From Branchiostoma floridae (taxonomy: Eukaryota > Chordata > Leptocardii > Amphioxiformes > Branchiostomatidae): 64,000 nt of DNA. A program made the position numbers and the translations under genes. A model generated the notes under the pieces. That model did no database searches, was not told where the DNA came from, and saw only the letters and a list, made by a program, of their open reading frames with translations. Location: positions 13,241,485 to 13,305,484 of the forward strand of contig NC_049979.1 of NCBI RefSeq assembly GCF_000003815.2. The letters run 5' to 3'. Below, in pieces: positions 23,005-33,407 of this stretch (its first letter is position 1; every line of letters starts with the position of its first letter).

Positions 23005-24486
23005 ATGCCGAGAGGATTTCTCGTCAAGAGAGGGAAAAAGTTCGTTCCTGTGTCGTACCGTCAGCGGGACGAGGATGGCGTGGCGACACAGAAGATGGAG
23101 CCGCCCGTCTCCCCGCCGCTGGCCCTGCCGCAGCACTCACCAGCGCGCGCCGAAGTCTCTCCGTTCATCGCCATCTCCAGTATCCCGAGCGTGAGCGTCG
23201 GCGCACAGGCCAGCCCGGTACAGCGGCATCCCTGCCAGCCGGCGTACCCTGACTCACCACACTTCACCTACAGTCCCATCCGGCCTGTCACACGTGAGGC
23301 AGACTCGACGCTGAGGGAGAGTTTCGGGTACCACAAGTCCAGCTCTCCTCTGTCCGCTCACGCCTTCCCATCCCCGTTGATGTTTGACCAATACAGCTTC
23401 AGTCCAGCTTCCGGCGGACCCAGAGAGAAGTATTCGGACACTCCATCACCTAACTCTGGGTCTGCAAAACGGCCGCATCCTGACGGCGAGCGCAAGCCAA
23501 AGTCTCCCATCAAGAAGTCCAAAGCCGTCAGAAAAATCAATTTCGACGAAGACACCACCTCTCCGGTCCTGGGGCTGAGGATCACACAGGCGCCAGCTGA
23601 GCAAGAGAAACAGAAGGACAAGGACAAGGGCGACAGCAACAACAACTCTTCCAAAACAACAAACTCCACAAACAAGAAACCAGGAGGAGGTGCGTTCGTC
23701 TGCCAACTCTGTAAGGAAGAGTACACCGATCCCTTCACCTTGGCTCAGCACAAATGCTCGCGCATTGTCAGGGTAGAGTACCGGTGTCCGGAGTGTGACA
23801 AGGTGTTCAACTGTCCCGCTAACCTGGCCTCCCACCGCCGCTGGCACAAACCCCGACCCACCGAATCACCTAACAGCCGCTTTAGCGCAGCCTCCTCCCC
23901 ATCCCGAGTGATGCCACTGTCCCCCGCCGGAGCCAAGCATCCCGAGGCCGCCTACCACCGAGACCCGCATCCCGAGAGCGCCAGCGAGACCCACAGCGAC
24001 TCGGGCAGTCATCGCAGCACCCCCAGCCCCCACACGGACGCCTCTCACCACCGCGACTCTGTCCATGCCGACACGCCTTGGTTCGAGTGCGACCGGTGCG
24101 GGAAGAAATTCCGACGCCAGGCCTACCTGAGAAAACACATCTTACAGCACGAAGAGGGGAAGGAAGAGCCTAGCTACCCCTGTCACCTGTGCGGCAAAGT
24201 CTTCCGCACGCTCGCCAACAGGGCCAAACACATCATCGGGCACTCCATGGGCCCTAAGGACCACTGCTGCCCCGAATGCGGCGCAGGCTTCCCCAACAAG
24301 GCCGCTCTGGACCGCCATGTCAGGATGCACTCCTCCGACATCTTCTCGTGCAAGTACTGCGACGCCACCTTCTACAGCTCGCCTGGTCTCACGCGCCATA
24401 TCAACAAGTGCCACCCCTCCGAGAACCGACAAGTCATCCTCCTGCAGCCCGTGCCCGCTCGCCACACGCCCACCGCTGTCTGCTGA
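23005..24486 (+). CDS. INSM1: Insulinoma-associated zinc-finger repressor (INSM1/INSM2 pro-orthologue), single exon
   Basis: INSM proteins are nuclear transcriptional repressors that drive neuronal and neuroendocrine differentiation; the fly counterpart is Nerfin-1. The frame is 493 residues and intronless, like vertebrate INSM1 and INSM2. An in-frame ATG lies nine codons upstream (22978), but the SNAG repression motif must be at the extreme N-terminus, and MPRGFLVKR begins exactly at 23005. A second conserved block is at about 176-193 (RKINFDEDTTSPVLGLRI). Six zinc fingers follow: finger 1 (C2HC-like) 233-251, finger 2 261-281, finger 3 362-382, finger 4 393-413, finger 5 422-442 and finger 6 449-470. 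The C-terminus is family-typical (HINKCHPSENRQVILLQ). Finger 4 has no counterpart in the five-finger human protein as I recall it. Linkers are rich in Pro, Ser and His. Confidence 0.96.
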   Translation: MPRGFLVKRGKKFVPVSYRQRDEDGVATQKMEPPVSPPLALPQHSPARAEVSPFIAISSIPSVSVGAQASPVQRHPCQPAYPDSPHFTYSPIRPVTREADSTLRESFGYHKSSSPLSAHAFPSPLMFDQYSFSPASGGPREKYSDTPSPNSGSAKRPHPDGERKPKSPIKKSKAVRKINFDEDTTSPVLGLRITQAPAEQEKQKDKDKGDSNNNSSKTTNSTNKKPGGGAFVCQLCKEEYTDPFTLAQHKCSRIVRVEYRCPECDKVFNCPANLASHRRWHKPRPTESPNSRFSAASSPSRVMPLSPAGAKHPEAAYHRDPHPESASETHSDSGSHRSTPSPHTDASHHRDSVHADTPWFECDRCGKKFRRQAYLRKHILQHEEGKEEPSYPCHLCGKVFRTLANRAKHIIGHSMGPKDHCCPECGAGFPNKAALDRHVRMHSSDIFSCKYCDATFYSSPGLTRHINKCHPSENRQVILLQPVPARHTPTAVC

Positions 24487-25640
24487 ACACGCGCGTACAC
24501 ATACTGACTGGACATTAGAAACACAGAGAACAAACTGTCTAAAAACAGCAGACATGCGGTACAAGAGAACTGACCGCCAACTCACGTACGTACCTACACA
24601 CAACCCACCGGTAATGAAACAACGAACTCTGTTAGTAACGTTTATAACTTATCACTTATGTGATGTTTTGTGTAAGTCTATAATTGAAGTTGTGTTCTAT
24701 GATTGTATTGAAATTCTGAGAATTCTATGTTGATAAATTATATTGTTGTTGTATTTGTGAGAGACAATTCTAATATATATTGACAGCTTATAACGGTTGC
24801 TAGCAGCCTTGTCTTCGTCATTGTTTTGTATGAACAAAGAGAGAACTGTCCGTGACCAAATCTCATACCACATGCCAAATATCAGATCTCATTTAGAAAT
24901 GGTGTTTTTAATTGTACAGATTATACCTTTATGACATGTTTTAGAGGTTGTACAAAGAGTCTAGAGTCTGTGTGACCGTGGATATGTGTAGTTTGTAGCT
25001 GTCAGAAAGCTTTAAGGTCGGGCAAGGCAATAGCTAATCGATAGGTTTGGTAGCATAGGAGCGAGCTCTGCCGAGACCGGTGGTAGCGGTAATTGTAACG
25101 GTGTACATGACCCGTGCCATTCCACGCAAACTGTGGTCTCTCCATGTGCCCTTATCAAGTGCTTTTAGAGAAGAATGGAAAGGCTACATTTGCAGCCTAT
25201 TTTGGTAAAAGAAATTATAGCCAGGTCTATTTTCACAGTGAAACGTAACGACAATAGTTTTAGACTGTATAAGGACGCAGTGCGCCATAGAAGTGGACCT
25301 ACACCAATTCACTGTCCTTTGTGTGTACTGTAACTGTTGTACAACTGCCTTGTGTAGAGCTACGGTAGACAAAGCTACTTTAGCGTATTTTGCTCAAGTA
25401 ACAATCATTTCTTGTACAAAACGAACATTTTGTAAACAGTGTAGCTATTTTGTCCCAGGCGTTTTGTATTTGTGCGAGAATTTTCCAAACCGTAATTGCC
25501 GGAGGCCTTGATTACCGAGAATATATTTGTGTACAAGCCGACATATTCCGAGAGTCTATCATGTGAGTTTTGATAACGCGTTTATATATATATCAAGCGA
25601 AACCGATATTTAATAAAATGTGAATTTTCAGATCTTGACT
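24487..25640 (+). terminator. INSM1: INSM 3'UTR with polyadenylation signal at 25612-25617
   Basis: After the TGA at 24484-24486, the sequence turns AT-rich and contains no further frame. AATAAA at 25612-25617 is followed within about 30 bases by a GT-rich stretch (TTTGTGTATGTTTATGTGTG near 25659 is slightly further on), a usual 3' end arrangement. This gives a 3'UTR of roughly 1.1 kb. A further AATAAA-like signal near 26431 could be an alternative end. Confidence 0.6.
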
Positions 25641-28600
25641 TGGGTGATGTTTAGTACCGTTTGTGTATGTTTATGTGTGTGAGCGCGTGCGAGTGTGTGA
25701 GTGGCAGATCGGGGAACAAAACAAAAACGCTGTCTGTAGGACACAGGCACGGTAATTAATCCCCCTTTCGGTGCCGTACGGGCTGTATTGTTGCGTGAAA
25801 CAGGTGGTCAGGAGATGCTACCGTCCGATTAATACATCCATAACGTGTGCAGCTGGCCGCATTGTATGCGAGAAGTACAAGCAGTAAAGGTTTACGGGCC
25901 TTTGGAAAATACTACTGGCTTTGTGAAACTGCGTGTGCCACGCACGGCGTAAGTAACGTCGCAGATACTGTCGCACTTATTTGTACTCATACATCTGGAA
26001 GTCAACGCAATAAGAAGCTACCAATGTAAACAACTACGCTTTGAGGATAATCGTAGCACAAATTCGAAAATTACACACAAAATGATCTGTCGTAACACAA
26101 AATGATGATTACACATTGGGCTGTACAGTACCTGGCCCGGCGTCTCTCACACATATGCCCTTAAAAACAAGCCCTTTACACAGTAAACAGGTAACCAATC
26201 CCGCAGTAGAGAATAAAAGCAGATTGTTGAATCACGGTCCGCTATGTTTGAAAGATAACGGCAGTCAACATCAATCAAACATGGCCAAATTACAACCTTA
26301 CAAATTCCGTCTCCCCCCAGGTGACGTGGTCCGATGGAGAGGGCGGCCTTTCTTTGTGTGACTGCTGGGGCAGGCGGTTCAGGACGCTTTAGCGTTATCG
26401 TAACATTTCCTCATTCAACAATGTTTCAAAAATAAAGCAAAGGCCGAGGAAGATTTGTCCACTATTAAGCCTTGCATGTCGAAAGTCTTGGAAAGCTACC
26501 CCGGGACAAAGGATTGCCTCCGTCCAGTGGGCAAGATTAGGAAGAGCCATTTTCGGCGCCCTGTCGTTGATTGAAAAGTGTTTCATTGGCTAAACATAAA
26601 ATCCGTGCACTCAGGTTGCGCGGATTCAATTTCAAAGCAAGATCCATTGAAATGAATATGAACAGGTTTCTGCGGGAGCTCCACACCGACTATTTGGGCC
26701 ATATTTCCCCAACATATGTAACCTTGGCGTAAATCTGGTATGTCCGTTGTGAATGGATAAGAATACACGCAGCACACAATGTATGGTAATTATCAACTGA
26801 TACCGTGGTTTAGAAATGGCGCTTTTTAAAGCGCGTTACTATGGTTACGTCTGATTCTGAAACAGACGTGTGCAGAAGTCTACCTGCGCGCATCCAAAAC
26901 AAGATACAAACCCGTCCAGAGAACTTCCGGCTTTCGGGGAATTTGTAAAGCCGTACTTAGCCGTGGGTAGAGTAGTGACGTTGTATGAAAAGAAGACAAT
27001 ATGCTTAGCACTGTTAAAGTACATTAGTAATGATGAACTTTGGGCGAAATGATTGGCTATGTATGTGAGGCGCCACCCGAGGTGAGAAAGCTGCCACCAG
27101 AGTGTCTTTCAAATTGTGTATTTTGGGAGTTTAATGGGCCGAACTGTGATTTCTCTTCTCCAAACACGTTATTATCCATTGTTCCATATGGCGCACCAAG
27201 GTGCGAGACAAAGCCACACCTCCCGTACAAAGGCGTCCGAGCTGGTCCGAAGGATCACGCCGAAGTCTATAAAGCACCAAAATAGTGCACAAGCCTAACA
27301 GTCATTTTGAAACAGACGAAACCGTCTAAAGTTCGTCTACCAAACATGTGCAGGACTTGTTGAATAATGAATGTCATAAACACGATGATGTCGATCATAA
27401 ATTGTTAATGAGCGTCGTCTGCTCCTGGCTCGGTTTGGGGAAGGCCGTGAGGAGGGGGCCCGGCTACCTCTGGGCACGTGACCGACACGCGACAGACACA
27501 AGCCGCGGGCCGGGCTTTGTGCCGGGGCGCTCAGGCGTGAGCACGGCGCTGGCGGGGTGCATCGACCCCCAGCTTTGGGTCCAAGAGCTCCACGGCCTTG
27601 TGCCCCAGGCGACTAGATTGTTCGATAAAAAAGAACTACCTGGTACGACGAGATTGAAATATCAGATTTCCCTTAGCTGAACAATGCATGGCCAACGTTG
27701 TTTAAAACGCGTTTAATCACTTTTCAGACGAGTGCTTCAAGTCTTCGTCTAAAGCTGCAAGACCAAACTGACATATCAAATGTAGTGTAGTTCTGCTGGT
27801 TCAACAATTTAAAATCTTTGGGTAATTTGCATATACCCCCCTTTGTGGTATTCCTGCGATGGCCTCTGGTTCTCAACTCATTACTGAGTGGATTATAAGA
27901 AATTTTCGCGAGTGAAATTTGCCTAAACCAACTTTAAGCTCGTAGAACAACATGTACAATAACCATGGGTTTGACAGCGATAGTATAGACCAGTAACACT
28001 TTATTGTCCAGTCCATGACGACTCAGAAGCAAAAGATCCAATCTCGATTAATTCAGTAACAAGGCTGAAAGAACGACCCCTTGTTGGTGTATTTATTTGA
28101 AATCGTGTGATGAAACAGAGATGGTAAACGGGCCCGTTATATGACCTGCTGTTGCTCCAATAACACTTGAAGTACCGACGTCACGGCAGCAGCACTTGTG
28201 TGCAGCGAGAATCTAGCTCTAAATTAAATTCCCGCATCGCCAGCCGACTGGAAGTGGAGCCGACCCACCTGACCTTTCATCAGACAGCCTTTAAAGGTCC
28301 ATGCGACTGTTGTTGGCCTCGTGCTTGTCGTGACGCGTTTCAACATGAACCAAAATAGACTAAAATTCTTCAATTCTGTGCCACTGCGGTTTAATGGCAC
28401 TAATGACACGGAGAACAATACCGGGGTTGTTTCCTGTTTGCTCGGTCAGGATTTGCCACCTGATGACTGCAAATTGCAAGATGGGAAATTACAGCGGCCA
28501 TGAAACACAGATGCGCCCAGCCTCGTTTCCACAAAGCGTAAACGTTATAATTCATAGCGAACGAACTAGTATTGTCAGTTGAAATAAGTTTCTTCGGCGG

Positions 28601-30600
28601 GGGAGGAGGGGCTTTGTAATAGAGGAGTATTAACAACCACCTGTTATTTTTGCCCGTAAAATATGATGAAAAATGTCATGGTTTCTTTCATTCACTTTTC
28701 ATTGGCAAAAATGCACAAATCGGGGGCTTCCGAAAGGAAATGAAGAGAAGTATATCTGTAAGGCAACTTTGATTTTAAATGGCATCAGGACAACGGCCCC
28801 ATGGGGAATTAAAGCAACCTTGATTCTTCTGAAAATTGTGCTTCCCATAACAACTTTTTTTCCAGCAGATTCTAAAATCAATTTGCTGAGTCGCATGTTT
28901 AACTGCGAAACGGTAGGTAAGACACGATATCAGAGACAAAAGATAGAAGTTAATGTTACATATCTGTCATCAACAAAGACTTTTCTAGTGTCAGGAAGGC
29001 GCGCTACTTCCTAACGGTTCTAAAGCTTAACAATCCGTTATGAAGTAAAGACACGTCTGTCACTGTTGACAGCACTGCCTATTGTCCCCATGTTGCTGTA
29101 AATAAAGGAATCGGCATCGTAACCCTTCGCAGAGCACACACAGAAACCGTTACCAGACTTCCTTTGTGTGGCGTGATTATAGGGGTGGGGACGCCATCAC
29201 CTAACGGTCAACTCACCTGACTGGCAGCTCATAAAGGAATCATAATTGGGCCTATTGTCAATTCCATTTTAATAGGAATAAACTACCAACAATTATGGCT
29301 ATCTGCAGAAAATAATAACGCGTCAGATTTAAAAACGTATGCTATGAAAACCTTACAACAACATGTATTTTATTACGTCTTCTATTGACAAGTGGCTTAC
29401 TAGATCTTCCAAAAATGATTCACGCTTTCAGTGTGCTTTTATATAAATAACTATGTGATGACGGCAGAGAAAGGACGGTTGAGTCTTTTGGGTATTGTCG
29501 TCAGAATAAGCAATGTGCGTGCCGTTATGTTGGAGACAGTGGTGACGGGGTACAGACAAGATAGCATCCGACCCGCGCCAGTGTATTCCCCACGGTAAGG
29601 TGTGCTCCTGACTGGCGCTATCACCTGTCGGCAAGCCGCGAGCCTTACTAACAGTAACGCCATAGCCGGGCAAGCATCGCCCATCCATCACTGCAGTGTA
29701 AGACAGCGGTATGTTGTTCCTGGCCGGGTATAGCCCTGATTGATCCNNNNNNNNNNNNNNNNNNNNNNNNNNNNNNNNNNNNNNNNNNNNNNNNNNNNNN
29801 NNNNNNNNNNNNNNNNNNNNNNNNNNNNNNNNNNNNNNNNNNNNNNNNNNNNNNNNNNNNNNNNNNNNNNNNNNNNNNNNNNNNNNNNNNNNNNNNNNNN
29901 NNNNNNNNNNNNNNNNNNNNNNNNNNNNNNNNNNNNNNNNNNNNNNNNNNNNNNNNNNNNNNNNNNNNNNNNNNNNNNNNNNNNNNNNNNNNNNNNCGGA
30001 TATAACCGCCCAACTGATGAAGCATTACGTGATAGCGTTTGTCATCATAATGTAATACATCAAAATGATAGAGCGCGTCAGAGCCGACCATTAATTCAAG
30101 AACCATGCATGGCTATATACGCGCTAGTCTTAGTATTAACTCCTAATTGCATGCCGCACAGCGCATAGGTTTCACAACCCCCAAACGGTCAATTTTCGAC
30201 AAAGCTGCGTATAGATGATGATCAGAAATTTCAATGTGACGTTCCTTTGATATTGTGATCGACAGTTCACACACGGTTGGGAAAATTACGGGTTAAGCCG
30301 ACTCCAAATCACCGCCAATTTATCTTATATCGCGCATTTAACGACTCTATTCTCCGGGGCGCACGCTTCATAACACTTGATGCTCGGGCGAGTTTTGCTG
30401 CAGAATTACTACTGGCGACGCGATAGAAATCATTTCTAGTTAGAGAACTTAGCCATCTTTTCTCAGCCAATCATGGCAAGGATTCGCCTCCCAATAATCC
30501 ATGTAGTTTGACAAAATAAAACAAAAAGGAACCACCATACGTGCCCTCAGGCGACGATATGATAATAAGCTCGAGACACGCATACGTACAACAAGAACAA
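25641..30600. other. Intergenic DNA between INSM and RALGAPA, with a 250-base gap at 29747-29996
   Basis: No protein-coding frame is supported. A GC-rich stretch at about 27420-27610 contains CACGTGACC. At 28270-28300 a TGACCTTT and an AAAGGTCC face each other, a possible nuclear-receptor half-site pair. The 250 Ns at 29747-29996 look like an estimated gap. Open frames running through it are not genes. Confidence 0.55.
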
Positions 30601-30688
30601 AAGCTCCAAAATAGAGGGGACGCGAAAGTGTGGTTTAATCCAGGCTAGCCACGCCTCCACTTTCACTTGTGCATTGGAGTCGGCGAAT

Positions 30689-31428
30689 TTCCCACGAGTT
30701 CGCCCGACAGGTGGATTGTAAGGTAAAATACCAGGAACAAAGGCAGGGGCGGGAAGGGACGCGGAAAGTACCGTAATCCCAACCGAATCCACCCAATGAT
30801 ACACACGCCACAGTTAACGGTGGGAAAGTTTCGCCATTAATGACACATTGAATAGTCATATATATCTAATCCGCACTGACATTGAGCTGCACGTTTTGTG
30901 TTGCTGCGCTTGGTTACTGAAGGTTCTTTAGCGGTTTATTCAGTTAGGGCAGTGCAGTCTCATCAGTTGACAGGTGCACGACGCACCTCTACCACAATAG
31001 CCCAGAGGGGTTAGGTTTGGGACGCACGAATTAACACGGACAAAATTTGAGTGGACAGAAATTATCTTCGGCGGTTTGCCTTTGTCCAACATTTCTGACC
31101 TACCCAAACATTAGCGTTTATTTTGTTCTTACCAAAGAAACAAGTGATGTTGAGTCTAATGATGTATTTAAATTTTACAAAGACACCTGTCCAGCGTGCT
31201 GAATCTGCATCCAAGGCTAGGTGTTTCCCACGCTCGGCGCAGGTGCACAGAACGCGCACTCCTGCCCGGCACGTGCCACCCCTCCCCCTGTCCCCAGGCT
31301 GCCGACACGGAAAGGTCGGGTGTAATGGTCCCAACAACAGGCCTCATTAGCAGCGCCTGGGGTCCAACAATGACAGGACGGCGGAGATGGCGTCTTCAAC
31401 CGCACCGTAACCTTGGTTCTCGTGGGAA
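30689..31428. promoter_or_regulatory. Cluster of Su(H)/RBPJ-type sites with E-box, homeobox and SOX motifs
   Basis: CGTGGGAA occurs on the minus strand at 30689-30696 and 31225-31232 and on the plus strand at 31421-31428. A near match GGTGGGAA is at 30819-30826. Close by are an E-box CAGGTG (about 31239), CTCATTAGC (about 31343) and AACAATGACA (about 31367). Under equal base use one YGTGGGAA is expected per 16 kb, so three in 740 bases is a cluster. The combination suggests a Notch and proneural responsive enhancer about 6-7 kb downstream of INSM. This is inference from motifs only. Confidence 0.35.
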
Positions 31429-32019
31429 CTCGGCATCACATAACCTGTCTAACTTGACAAAATCGGCCAGCCAATGAAAACCATCGTTGGGAATAAACGC
31501 ATATCCGACAACAGGGTACTTCACTCAGTACTCCCCCACCCCCTGGGTGGAGTAACATAAATGCGCCAACATGGCACCGTTTATTATCTGCCAAGTTGCC
31601 TGTCATTCCGTTAAGACTTCATTTGTCGAACATGTTCAATTCAATAGTATACTGACTCACCGAGGCAATTACAAGGCAATCGTCCGAAGAGCGCCAGGCT
31701 TGAGGGTGGAATATCCAATCAAACGAAAACGATCATAACTAATCAATTAGTAGATATACATATGTGTGAAAACTTTTTCATGTTGGAAGTTCGTTGCCGT
31801 AGCAGCATTAAAAGACTCAAAGGGAAAACAGGAAAAAAACACGTAAAAAATGACGTAGATCTGTGGAATATGACGCAGCTAGTATTGCAGTAGCAATGAA
31901 AACCTTTGTGAGTAACGGTCTATATATAACACAGGTTGTTGTTGCTGTTCACATTCAGTAGTGCTTAGTGGTACAGAGGAGGTTTTCTTGCTGTTTCTGT
32001 AGCAGGGTATATTTCTATA

Positions 32020-32218
32020 GGGAGGGGTTGCTATCCCATTCCTTTCAGCCTGCTTGGGGCAGCTCCTTGAACACGGGGCCCCTTTCCGAAAGACAGGTGC
32101 AGCCCCAACTGAGATGCCTGTTCAGGGATTGATGCGGGGTCTCCCAGTTACCAACTCACTGGAACCAAGAGCTCAACTGTGAGGCTGGTACCAGTTGAGT
32201 TACAATGGTATCCCCTCT
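32020..32218 (-). mobile_element. Possible tRNA-derived SINE, diverged
   Basis: Read on the minus strand, the segment starts with an A-box-like TAACTCAACTGG and continues into GTCTTTCGGAAAGGGGCC and GGAATGGGATAGCAACCCCT, which resemble tails of SINEs common in marine deuterostomes (recalled, not checked). A clear B box is lacking. No target duplication was found. Confidence 0.35.
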
Positions 32219-32293
32219 ATAACACAGGGGAGGCTGGGAATTGCTTTAAAACAACAGTAGACGCCACACATTGTCGTTTATCGGCTTTCCAGT

Positions 32294-33192
32294 TTTATTC
32301 AGGAATGAGGCCCAAAATTACCAATGTACAGAGAGATGATTTGCTGGTTCCACCATATTTTGCAGAGCACTGCCATCCCGAAGTGCAGCTAATTCTTCAA
32401 TGATACAAAACTTGTGTCCTCTTATTTAGTCCCCTTCCCTCTGGATAAAGCAGTCATATACAGACAATTGCAGCATCAATTGAGAATTTTTCCGTATTGT
32501 TACATATTTACAGAACATTCTTTATTCATATAGTATAGGCTTTTGTTATGTACCGAACAGATTTCATAATAACATTTTGACATTTTTGATGTGAACACTT
32601 TTGTACAGCGTTTTCTTTTGATATTCATATATGATCTAAGCAAGCTAAAGCTTGACCCTTCATGGTGTACATTATATCTAACATTTATTTTTAAACAGTT
32701 CATACATCTAAAATTTCAATCGTTCATTGTCTCAGCAGGTTCCAAGAGGCTTTGTTGACTCGAGACAAAAATGTAACACAGTATTTCTTTCCAGACATTT
32801 GGCACCACATCTAGCATAATCTGGCTGAAATAAATCTGACTAAATTTGCAACTCATAATCTTTAAAAAAAGTCTTGAAGATATGGAATATGAAAAGATAC
32901 AAATTGAAACATTATCCATTCACCAACAAATTGAACAGAATTGAGGTGGGTCTATCATGGATACTGTTAGGGGCAAGTTTAGGACATGGGATAAGTCACA
33001 TAAGGACATTCACCAGTACATGATATCACTTAGTACAAATTGGTATCAGTATCTACAGAATACTATAAAGAAGGATTTGCTTGATTTGAGCAGAAGCAAT
33101 CACAACTACAATTGTAGCAGATTGAATATTGGCTTGTTTTCCTATAATACAACATTAAAATCCATTTCTGTGCACATGTACTGATTCCAGCC
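32294..33192 (-). terminator. RALGAPA: RALGAPA 3'UTR with candidate polyadenylation signals
   Basis: The AT-rich stretch after the RALGAPA stop contains AATAAA on the minus strand at 32684-32689, 32521-32526 and 32294-32299. The first two are about 510 and 670 bases past the stop. No conserved frame lies here. Which site is used cannot be told from sequence. Confidence 0.5.
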
Positions 33193-33407
33193 CTATGTCT
33201 TCTTGCCCCTGACATTAGGGCTCTCCGGAGGGGTGGTGCTGCTGGAGCTGCTGTGGGGCAGTTTGGGGCCGGAGCTTCTCCTGATCTTCATGGACATCCT
33301 GTGCCTGAGTTTGGGGGAGCCCTGCTGGTGCCGCAGAGTCACCCCGCCCTCGCTCTCCGTGCCGCCCTGCCCGCCATCCGACTGGTTGGAGTCCCGCTGG
33401 CTCCCGC
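33193..33407 (-). other. RALGAPA: RALGAPA last coding exon
   Basis: This exon encodes a 70-residue tail rich in Gly, Ser, Gln and basic residues, ending SPNVRGKKT before TAG at 33193-33195. The acceptor is TCCACAG, and the phase (two leading bases) fits the single base left by the exon at 36197-36321. The family's vertebrate members, as I recall them, end sooner after the RapGAP domain, so this tail looks lineage-specific. Confidence 0.75.

Noticed and set aside
23358..24603. Minus-strand open frames opposite INSM
   Set aside because: They are shadows of a GC-rich coding exon; the plus-strand frame has six zinc fingers and the SNAG motif.
29648..30168. Open frames of about 140-150 codons around 29.7-30.2 kb
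   Set aside because: Most of each frame is the 250-N gap.
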